A stretch of 35,279 nucleotides of DNA from Bifidobacterium breve (GTDB taxonomy: Bacteria > Actinomycetota > Acidimicrobiia > Acidimicrobiales > Ilumatobacteraceae). Each line of letters begins with the position of its first letter. The first letter of the stretch is position 1. Both the position numbers and the translations under genes were made by a program. Below the pieces are notes generated by a model. It ran no database searches, was not told the DNA's origin, and saw only the letters and a program-made list of their open reading frames with translations. This document shows, one piece after another, positions 18,938-24,905 of the stretch. Where the stretch lies: positions 1-35,279 of the forward strand of contig CAMCZG010000014.1 in the NCBI GenBank assembly GCA_945886445.1, read 5' to 3'.

Positions 18938-19738
18938 TTAGTTCGGGTGCTCGTTCGGGTGCTGGTCTGGAACAGCGGCAAAAAGGGCACGCACATTGTG
19001 ACTATTGAGAGGCAAGCGGTGCCCTGTGCGACTAATGAAGCCCAATTGAACGCCTGAAACCGGGTCGAGCACGGTGAAGAGCTGTTCGTGGCCATCTTTG
19101 TCAACGATGACGTCGGTGAGGAGAGGAACGCCAATGGCCGAGAGGGCCTGCTGTGTAAAGCCTGCATTAAGCACCTCAATAGCAATGTGTTGAACACCCG
19201 AACCATGTTCATCGAGGTGTGCCTGCACTGCAGCATCGTTGCCGGCGCCGAGCAGAACAACTAAAACTCCACCTGCTTCTGCGAGAAACATGTCTTTGTC
19301 GTCGGTGGACGACACGCGGAACCCCATTTGAGTGAAAAACGCACAAGTGGCACTGATGTCGGTCACGGCTACTACAACGTGGTCGATGCGGCACGCCACG
19401 GTGTCGAGGGCGGAAGCGCCGTTCATCTCGGCATCTTTAAGTGGTGCAGTTTCGTTGCGCCCGTGAGCAACTTCTATACGGTGTGTTTCTGCGAGCAGTG
19501 TGCGGAATATTTGTTCTGCAAAGTCGGCATCAACATTTTTGTTAATGGCCCACTGCCTGCGTGTGGTGAGTACTTCACGAACGCGTTGCGGCTGAATGAC
19601 TGCTGCATCTACCTGCGATTTTACGTCGGCTACTTCTTTGCACACTTCAAGTCGACGAGCGAGTAGTTCAACAATGCCCTGGTCAATGCTGTCTATTTCG
19701 TTACGCAGCGCTGACAATTCTTGTGAAATATCGCTCAT
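18938..19738 (-). CDS. Fusion of AroQ-type chorismate mutase-like domain and VOC (glyoxalase/HPPD-like) domain
   Basis: A 266-residue protein. Residues 1-90 are an AroQ helical domain. Against E. coli PheA, Arg12, Arg29, Lys40 and Arg52 align with Arg11, Arg28, Lys39 and Arg51 at a constant offset, but Asp48 is Gln49 and Glu52 is Val53; both normally contact the chorismate hydroxyl. Residues about 115-250 are a single VOC domain starting RIDHVVVAVTD, with HGSGVQHIAIEV and a closing QLGFISRTG. This resembles half of 4-hydroxyphenylpyruvate dioxygenase or a methylmalonyl-CoA epimerase. Two metal-type His are kept, but the usual Glu before the last strand appears to be Gly. The ATG overlaps the ribE stop by 4 bases (ATGA), so they are translationally coupled. 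The tail carries a 12-bp tandem duplication. Catalytic role unknown; a ligand-binding or altered-substrate enzyme is possible. Confidence 0.78.
   Translation of the reverse strand: MSDISQELSALRNEIDSIDQGIVELLARRLEVCKEVADVKSQVDAAVIQPQRVREVLTTRRQWAINKNVDADFAEQIFRTLLAETHRIEVAHGRNETAPLKDAEMNGASALDTVACRIDHVVVAVTDISATCAFFTQMGFRVSSTDDKDMFLAEAGGVLVVLLGAGNDAAVQAHLDEHGSGVQHIAIEVLNAGFTQQALSAIGVPLLTDVIVDKDGHEQLFTVLDPVSGVQLGFISRTGHRLPLNSHNVRALFAAVPDQHPNEHPN
18941..18964 (-). repeat. 12-bp tandem duplication at the 3' end of the chorismate mutase/VOC gene
   Basis: Two adjacent 12-base units differing only at the last base (gttcgggtgctc, then gttcgggtgctg, read on the plus strand). They keep the frame and encode the HPNEHPN tail just before the stop codon. 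Confidence 0.85.
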
Positions 19739-20319
19739 TTTTTTATGTGCGCAGTCAGCAGTCGTTCAACGTGTTTGGCCAGTACATCCATTTCAATGTT
19801 TACTCGGTCGCCTGCGTGGCGCACACCAAGTGTGGTGACCTCGCACGTGTGAGGAATGACTGCAACATCAAATGTGTCGTCGCTCAAGTTGAACGCGGTG
19901 AGACTGATGCCGTCGACCGTGACCGAACCTTTCTCAACGAGATACACCATAAGTTCTGGGGCGATGCGAATGCGTAAGTCGGGAGCAGATTGAACCACTG
20001 TTCCGACGCCATCAACATGGCCAAGCACAATGTGTCCGCCAAGACGCTCACCAAGAGCCATGGGGCGTTCAAGGTTCACCACGGCGCCATCTTCGATGTC
20101 GTTCAAGTTGGTGCGTAAATAGGTCTCTTCACTCACGTCGGCTTCCCACCATGAGGGGTTGGCGGCGGTGTCTGACGACACAAGGGTGAGGCAGCAACCG
20201 TTGACAGCTATGGAAGCGCCGAGTTCGCTGCCTTCGAGCACTGTCGAGGCAGAGATGCGTAATCGGGGTCCGCGCCGCGAGATGACCCGCCCAAGTTCTT
20301 CGACAATTCCTGTGAACAC
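19735..20319 (-). CDS. ribE: Riboflavin synthase alpha subunit
   Basis: A 194-residue enzyme that dismutates two 6,7-dimethyl-8-ribityllumazines into riboflavin and 5-amino-6-ribitylaminouracil. It starts with the classic MFTGIVEELG and has two lumazine-binding halves, each with a xVNGxCLTL- or VDGISLT-type motif and a following LGxRxxxxxVNIE/L strand. The length is normal. The GTG at 20319 has a TAACCT box ending 6 nt upstream, suggesting a leaderless transcript, so there is no room for an FMN riboswitch. The stop overlaps the chorismate-mutase/VOC gene by 4 bases. The usual partners ribBA and ribH are not in this window. Confidence 0.96.
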   Translation of the reverse strand: MFTGIVEELGRVISRRGPRLRISASTVLEGSELGASIAVNGCCLTLVSSDTAANPSWWEADVSEETYLRTNLNDIEDGAVVNLERPMALGERLGGHIVLGHVDGVGTVVQSAPDLRIRIAPELMVYLVEKGSVTVDGISLTAFNLSDDTFDVAVIPHTCEVTTLGVRHAGDRVNIEMDVLAKHVERLLTAHIKK

Positions 20320-20325
20320 GGGGCA

Positions 20326-20331
20326 AGGTTA
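20326..20331 (-). promoter_or_regulatory. Candidate -10 box for leaderless ribE
   Basis: On the minus strand TAACCT is followed by exactly 6 nt and then the GTG start. ACGACA at 20350-20355, 18 bp further up, is a weak -35 match. Confidence 0.45.
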
Positions 20332-20415
20332 CCCGTCGCAGGTTGGTGGTGTCGTGTCTATTCCGTAGCCTGTAGAGGTCGAGCAAGGCCCACCCCAACG
20401 AGAGAAGGGGAGAGC

Positions 20416-20453
20416 GTCGCTCAGATGCCCGTGGCCAATTGGCTGCGAGCGAC
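20416..20453 (+). promoter_or_regulatory. Hairpin in the rpsO 5' region
   Basis: GTCGCTC (20416-20422) pairs with GAGCGAC (20447-20453). Inside it, 20431-20436 pairs with 20441-20446 around an AATT loop. It ends 27 bases before the rpsO ATG. It could be an S15-binding autoregulatory leader, as several unrelated rpsO leaders are. However, a TATATA box at 20460-20465 could place the transcription start downstream of it, in which case it would not be transcribed with rpsO. Confidence 0.4.
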
Positions 20454-20480
20454 CCACGTTATATACAAAGTGAGGCACCC

Positions 20481-20747
20481 ATGCCAGAAAAGGCACCAAA
20501 GCAGACCACCATCGCCGTGCACCAACAGCACGCGACCGATACCGGCTCTCCAGATGTTCAGGTTGCGCTCCTTACCGACCGCATCAATCAATTAACTGAT
20601 CACTTGAAAGACCACCCGAAAGATCACCACTCACGTCGTGGACTTTTGATGTTGGTTGGCCGTCGTCGCCGCATGCTCGATTACGTACGCGACCGTGATG
20701 TTCAGCGTTACCGCGATCTCATCGCAAAACTTGGTCTTCGTCGCTAA
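20481..20747 (+). CDS. rpsO: 30S ribosomal protein S15
   Basis: An 88-residue S15, which binds 16S rRNA early in 30S assembly. Recognisable features are the [20 protein letters not shown] segment, the [25 protein letters not shown] core with the rRNA-binding basic cluster, and the usual end [13 protein letters not shown]. The ATG at 20481 is chosen because GTGAGG lies 5 nt upstream and it gives the family length; an upstream in-frame start at 20439 would add 14 unconserved residues. It is followed by pnp on the same strand after a 217-base structured spacer, the classic rpsO-pnp pairing. Confidence 0.97.
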   Translation: MPEKAPKQTTIAVHQQHATDTGSPDVQVALLTDRINQLTDHLKDHPKDHHSRRGLLMLVGRRRRMLDYVRDRDVQRYRDLIAKLGLRR

Positions 20748-20769
20748 TCAGCGTCGCCCACTCTGGCTA

Positions 20770-20794
20770 GGTATCCCTAAAAGGTGGGGATACC
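20770..20794 (+). other. Hairpin just after rpsO (possible processing site or mRNA end)
   Basis: GGTATCCC (20770-20777) pairs perfectly with GGGATACC (20787-20794) around a 9-base loop, 22 bases after the rpsO stop. No T-run follows, so a simple intrinsic terminator is unlikely. In Streptomyces the rpsO-pnp spacer hairpin is cut by RNase III, and the same role is reasonable here by inference. Confidence 0.5.
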
Positions 20795-20826
20795 ACAAGC
20801 AGAATAGAAACCAGAAATAAAGAAGC

Positions 20827-20913
20827 GAGCAACCGTGAGTCGGTTGTCAGTCGCCTAGCCCGTGGCCCTTGTTGGGTCACGAGATTGCCGACTGGGAACC
20901 GTCATTGTTGCTC
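20827..20913 (+). promoter_or_regulatory. Structured RNA leader upstream of pnp with competing folds
   Basis: Nested pairings visible by eye: 20827-20833 with 20907-20913 (7 bp), 20841-20845 with 20897-20901 (5 bp), 20848-20853 with 20889-20894 (6 bp), and an inner hairpin 20861-20868 with 20874-20881 (8 bp including one G-U). A local hairpin, 20830-20835 with 20841-20846, uses the same strands as the outer two helices, so the two folds exclude each other. The element ends 51 bases before the pnp start. PNPase is known to autoregulate through its leader in other bacteria. A role here is inferred. Confidence 0.6.
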
Positions 20914-20964
20914 ATTTGACCCCGTCTCATCTTTGAGCGCAAACATATATAAAAGGAGGACACC

Positions 20965-23406
20965 ATGGCTGATGCCATCCGCGTGTCTGGTGCCGTTTCA
21001 GGTACCGATAAAACTCTGTCTTTTGAGACAGGAAAACTTGCCCAGCAGTCACAGGGTGCAGTTGTTGCGAGCCTTGGCCGCACCACCGTACTCTCCACCG
21101 CAAACGCCGCAAAAGGTGTTCGCGATGGCATTGACTTCTTCCCACTCACCGTCGACGTAGAAGAGCGTGCTTATGCAGCAGGAAAAATTCCTGGCGCATT
21201 TTTCCGCCGTGAAGGTCGCCCAACAGAAATGGCAATTCTTACTTGCCGTCTCACCGACCGTCCGTTGCGCCCTGCATTCCCCGATGGCTACCGCAACGAA
21301 ACGCAAATTGTTCTCACCATCATTGGTGCCGACCAGGAAAACCCACACGACATCTTGTCCATCAACGCTGCATCTGCATCGCTCATGATTAGTGGTATTC
21401 CATTCGAAGGCCCAATTGGAGCTGTGCGTGTTGCTTACAGCACAGCAGGCGAGTGGATTCCACACCCCACCTTCGAAGAGAGCGAAGCAGCAACATTCGA
21501 ACTCGTTGTTGCTGGTCGTCAGCTCGACGACGGCGATGTTGCCATCATGATGGTAGAGGCCGGCGGCACCGAGAAGAGCTTCTCGTACTATGCCGATGGT
21601 GCACCAAAAGTAAATGAGCCTGTATTGGCAAGTGGTCTTGAGGCATCAAAAAAGTGGATCAAAGAGTCCATTGGTTTGCAGCGCCAACTTGTAGCAAGTG
21701 TTATTGCTACGAAGGGCCCAATTGAGCCACTGAAGTACACGCCAGTTCTTGACTACTCGCCAGAAGTATTTGCCGCTGTAGAAGGTGTAGCCACCACAAA
21801 GTTGGCTCCAGCAGTTGCTATTTCATTGAAGAGTGCTCGCAACGAAGCAATTGATGGAGTAACAACAGAAGCTCTTGCAGCGTTATGTGGAACTTCTGAT
21901 TCACCTGGCGCATTTGCAGGTCAGGAAAAAGCCGTGAAAGAAGCTGTGCGCAGCTTGACCAAGAAATTGGTACGTAAGCGCATCGTTGAAGAAGGTATGC
22001 GTATCGATGGTCGTGGACCTCGCGATCTTCGCCCTGTCACTTCCGAAGTAGGCATTTTGGCTACAGCACACGGAACGGGCCTTTTCCAACGTGGAGAGAC
22101 TCAAGTAATGAACGTGTGCACACTCGCAATGCCACGCATGAATCAGTTGCTCGACACATTGACTCCTGATACCACCAAGCGTTTCATTCATCACTACAAC
22201 ATGGCTCCATGGGCTAACGGCGAAACAGGCCGCGTTGGTTCACCTAAGCGCCGCGAAATTGGCCACGGTGCATTGGCCGAGCGTGCGTTGTTGCCAGTAG
22301 TGCCAAGCCAAGAAGACTTCGCTTACACCATTCGTTTGGTGAGTGAAGTGATGTCGTCAAACGGTTCCACCTCAATGGGTTCGGTCTGCTCAGCAAGCCT
22401 TTCGCTCATGGACGCTGGTGTTCCCATCATTGCTCCTGTTGCTGGTATCGCAATGGGCTTGGTGTTTGCTGAAGGCAAGTACACCACGCTCACCGACATC
22501 TTGGGTGCAGAAGACGCATTCGGCGACATGGACTTCAAAGTTGCCGGTACTGCCGACGCGATTACAGCGTTGCAACTCGACACAAAAATTGAAGGCATTC
22601 CTGCTGATGTTCTTATTGCTGCTCTCGACCAAGCAAAAGATGCACGTCTAGCTATTTTGGAAGTCATGAACGCAGCGCTTTCTGCTCCACGCAGTGAAGT
22701 TGCCGAAACTGCTCCAAAAATTGTTTCATTCACCATTCCGCTCGACAAAGTGGGAGAAGTTATTGGGCCAAAGGGCAAGGTCATCAACACCATTCAGCAA
22801 GAAACTGGTGCCGACATTGCAGTGAGCGACGATGGTGCCGTTGGCATCATCACCATTGGTTCGCCAGACTCTGTGAAGGTGAACGAAGCTCGTGAGCGCA
22901 TCATGGCCATCGTTCAACCACCAACTGCAGACCTCGGTGGCATTTACAACGGTCGCGTTGTGAGCATCACCAAGTTCGGTGCATTCGTCAACATCCTTCC
23001 TGGGCGTGACGGTCTTGTGCACATTTCAAAGTTGGGTAATGGCAAGCGCATCAACAATGTTGAAGATGTGCTTGAACTCGGCCAAGAAATTCAGGTTCGT
23101 GTTGACGACATCGACGACAAGGGCAAGGTCAGCCTCAGCCCCGTTGGCGAAGGCTTCGAATCGAGTGGCGATGCAGCTCCACGCGAAGAGCGTGCACCAC
23201 GTGCTCCTCGCGAAGAGCGTGCTCCACGTGAAGACCGGGCACCTCGTGCCGAGCGCAGCGATGCGCCCGACAACGCAGTGGCTGTGAGCTTTGAAGATGA
23301 GTTCGAAAGTGAACTCTCGGGCGAACTCGGTGACCTCGGCCCCGGCCGTGAAGCCGGTAACCGTGGTGGTGGCCGTGGCGATGACAATCGCCGTCGTCAC
23401 CGCTAA
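20965..23406 (+). CDS. pnp: Polyribonucleotide nucleotidyltransferase (PNPase)
   Basis: An 813-residue phosphorolytic 3'-5' exoribonuclease of RNA decay. It has two RNase PH domains (roughly 10-145 and 340-545) around a helical linker. KH follows from about 584 with VIGPKGKVINTIQ, and S1 covers about 657-728 with GRVVSITKFGAFVNILPGRDGLVHIS. Residues 729-813 form an extra tail of APREERAP-like repeats, then an acidic patch and a GGGRGDD/RRRHR end. This tail is predicted disordered and may bind RNA or partners. The ATG at 20965 is firm because AAAGGAGG lies 5 nt upstream, a near-perfect binding site. It lies downstream of rpsO and of a strongly structured spacer, and a 14-bp hairpin follows its stop. 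Confidence 0.98.
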   Translation: MADAIRVSGAVSGTDKTLSFETGKLAQQSQGAVVASLGRTTVLSTANAAKGVRDGIDFFPLTVDVEERAYAAGKIPGAFFRREGRPTEMAILTCRLTDRPLRPAFPDGYRNETQIVLTIIGADQENPHDILSINAASASLMISGIPFEGPIGAVRVAYSTAGEWIPHPTFEESEAATFELVVAGRQLDDGDVAIMMVEAGGTEKSFSYYADGAPKVNEPVLASGLEASKKWIKESIGLQRQLVASVIATKGPIEPLKYTPVLDYSPEVFAAVEGVATTKLAPAVAISLKSARNEAIDGVTTEALAALCGTSDSPGAFAGQEKAVKEAVRSLTKKLVRKRIVEEGMRIDGRGPRDLRPVTSEVGILATAHGTGLFQRGETQVMNVCTLAMPRMNQLLDTLTPDTTKRFIHHYNMAPWANGETGRVGSPKRREIGHGALAERALLPVVPSQEDFAYTIRLVSEVMSSNGSTSMGSVCSASLSLMDAGVPIIAPVAGIAMGLVFAEGKYTTLTDILGAEDAFGDMDFKVAGTADAITALQLDTKIEGIPADVLIAALDQAKDARLAILEVMNAALSAPRSEVAETAPKIVSFTIPLDKVGEVIGPKGKVINTIQQETGADIAVSDDGAVGIITIGSPDSVKVNEARERIMAIVQPPTADLGGIYNGRVVSITKFGAFVNILPGRDGLVHISKLGNGKRINNVEDVLELGQEIQVRVDDIDDKGKVSLSPVGEGFESSGDAAPREERAPRAPREERAPREDRAPRAERSDAPDNAVAVSFEDEFESELSGELGDLGPGREAGNRGGGRGDDNRRRHR

Positions 23407-23438
23407 ATCTTCCTCAACAAACAAAAACGCAATTCATC

Positions 23439-23470
23439 CACAACCCCGACCGACTACGGTCGGGGTTGTG
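23439..23470 (+). terminator. Strong terminator-like hairpin after pnp that includes the dapB start codon
   Basis: A 14-bp perfect stem, 23439-23452 with 23457-23470, closes an ACTA loop. A short T-run (GTTTTC) follows 2 bases later. It lies 33 bases after the pnp stop and reads as an intrinsic terminator. The dapB GTG (23468-23470) is the last codon of the stem, so read-through mRNA would hide that start. Confidence 0.75.
23455..23460 (+). promoter_or_regulatory. Candidate -10 box for leaderless dapB inside the pnp terminator
   Basis: TACGGT spans the hairpin loop and descending arm and is followed by 7 nt and then the dapB GTG. A transcript starting here would begin at or next to the GTG and lack the ascending arm of the hairpin. 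No good -35 is seen. Confidence 0.4.
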
Positions 23471-24247
23471 ACGTTTTCATCTGAGAATCCCATTCGTGTT
23501 GGTGTAGTAGGTGCAGGGGGCCGTATGGGCGCCACTGTGTGCGATGCCGTTGTTGCCGATCCGCGCTTGGTGCTTGTTGCCGCAGTCGACCCAATGCATG
23601 CTGGCAAAGAATGTCATGGCCTCACCATTGGAGCAGAACTGAAAACTCTCGCCGATGCGCAAGCAGAAGTGGTTGTCGACTTCACAGTTGCTGCAGCAGC
23701 ACGCGTTACTCTGCCGTGGCTCGGTCTGCATGGCATGCATGCAGTAGTGGGCACCACTGGTTTTAACGATGCCGACATGGCAGCGTTTAAGGAATCATTC
23801 ACAAGTAGTAGTTGTCTCATTGCCGCGAACTTTGCCATTGGTGCAGTTCTCATGATGAAATTCGCAGAACAAGCCGCACCGTATTTTGAGACTGCAGAAA
23901 TTATTGAGTTCCATCACAATGCGAAAGCCGATGCGCCAAGTGGAACGGCGATGGTTACTGCGCAGCGTATGGCTGCAGCAAGTAGTGAATGGGCAAAAGA
24001 CCCAACGCAGCATGAAGTTGCTCCCGGTGCACGCGGTGGCGAAGGCCCAGCAGGTATTCGTGTTCATGCGGTACGCATGGTGGGCATGACCGCATCACAA
24101 GAAGTCATATTGGGTACTGCGGGTCAAACACTCGTTATTCGCCACGACTCAAATGATCGTGTGAGTTTTATGCCCGGAGTCGTTCTCGCCTGTAAGCGTG
24201 TCGCAGAAATACCAGGAATTACTCTCGGAATCGACTCACTTCTTTAA
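23468..24247 (+). CDS. dapB: 4-hydroxy-tetrahydrodipicolinate reductase
   Basis: A 259-residue DapB that reduces the DapA product in the diaminopimelate/lysine pathway. Visible features are the N-terminal nucleotide fold VGVVGAGGRMG, the VVGTTGF segment, and the active-site motif IIEFHHNAKADAPSGTA with the catalytic His and Lys. The GTG at 23468 is the only reasonable start just before the Rossmann motif. Longer readings of this frame run into pnp and encode unrelated sequence. The GTG lies in the pnp terminator stem. dapA is 4.7 kb downstream, separated by unrelated genes. The stop overlaps that of the convergent membrane protein in a TTAA. Confidence 0.95.
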   Translation: MTFSSENPIRVGVVGAGGRMGATVCDAVVADPRLVLVAAVDPMHAGKECHGLTIGAELKTLADAQAEVVVDFTVAAAARVTLPWLGLHGMHAVVGTTGFNDADMAAFKESFTSSSCLIAANFAIGAVLMMKFAEQAAPYFETAEIIEFHHNAKADAPSGTAMVTAQRMAAASSEWAKDPTQHEVAPGARGGEGPAGIRVHAVRMVGMTASQEVILGTAGQTLVIRHDSNDRVSFMPGVVLACKRVAEIPGITLGIDSLL

Positions 24248-24861
24248 CCCTCATTCGACCCGTCATGTTCGGGTGGAGCAAGAGGGCGTCGCTTGTTCAT
24301 TTGGAATGCTGAAATGGCAAAGAGCCCCAGCACAATGAACCATTGGTAGCGCTCAATAGATTTCAAGAACCAACGCACTTGGTCTTCAAAGATGTCTCCA
24401 CCAATACGCATGACAATGAGGCGAAAGCAAATAGCAGGAATGATTACTGCAAAAAATTGGCGAATACGCATTTGGCGATGGCCAACGAGCACGCAGACCA
24501 CGTTGCTGCCAGGCATGAAAAACAGCATGAGCCAGCCGGCCTTGTTTACTGCCTTTTCTATCCAACGGTAGAGCGCAGGCATTTCACCAACGTTGTCTTC
24601 CACCCAGCGCACGGTGCGGTCGCCATACCAGCGGCCAACGAAGTACAGAGCAGTAGCTGCAGCCAAAATGCGTAAAAAACCGATGATGAAATAGGGGACG
24701 GGCGAGGTGAAAGGCACCGACCCAAAAAGATTGCGGTTTCGCGACGACATGGTGAGCACAAGCAACGGGTGCTCGTCTACGAGCGCTGGGCCAATATTGG
24801 TGCCAATGGTGCCGAATATGAACAGGAGCGAAGTGAGAGCTAAAACCGTTTTGCGCACCAT
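24244..24861 (-). CDS. DedA/VTT-like membrane protein
   Basis: A 205-residue protein with about four or five hydrophobic segments (near residues 5-25, 55-78, 108-128, 135-155 and 172-190). The central part reads YFVGRWYGDRTVRWVED, later LMLFFMPGSNVVCVLVG, then a helix with FFAVIIPAICFRLIVMRIGG. This layout, a G-rich segment then a re-entrant region ending in an Arg-containing helix, is that of DedA/SNARE-associated (VTT) proteins. Some of these flip lipids such as undecaprenyl phosphate. The match is moderate. The ATG at 24861 is followed at once by GTG (24858). A TAAGTT box lies 6 nt before that GTG, so a leaderless start there is possible. It is divergent from the acyl-CoA ligase by 44 bases. 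Confidence 0.65.
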   Translation of the reverse strand: MVRKTVLALTSLLFIFGTIGTNIGPALVDEHPLLVLTMSSRNRNLFGSVPFTSPVPYFIIGFLRILAAATALYFVGRWYGDRTVRWVEDNVGEMPALYRWIEKAVNKAGWLMLFFMPGSNVVCVLVGHRQMRIRQFFAVIIPAICFRLIVMRIGGDIFEDQVRWFLKSIERYQWFIVLGLFAISAFQMNKRRPLAPPEHDGSNEG

Positions 24862-24893
24862 GGCAACTTATCGCCTCACCCTGCAAGATGCCC

Positions 24894-24899
24894 TACGCT
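24894..24899 (+). promoter_or_regulatory. Candidate -10 box for leaderless acyl-CoA ligase
   Basis: TACGCT is followed by exactly 6 nt and then the ATG at 24906. No clear ribosome binding site precedes this ATG, which fits a leaderless mRNA. Confidence 0.45.
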
Positions 24900-24905
24900 T
24901 GTCGC

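Noticed and set aside
18719-19057. Open reading frame of 112 codons on the plus strand between fbiC and the chorismate mutase/VOC gene
   Set aside because: It lies opposite the 5' part of fbiC and the 3' end of the fusion gene, has no recognisable motif or ribosome binding site, and reads as a shadow.
20320-20415. FMN riboswitch before ribE
   Set aside because: The -10 box sits 6 nt before the GTG, leaving no leader, and the conserved FMN-element segments are not seen.
23291-23467. Longer N-terminus for dapB inside pnp
   Set aside because: The 59 extra residues overlap the pnp tail and terminator in another frame and match nothing in DapB; the Rossmann motif starts just after GTG 23468.
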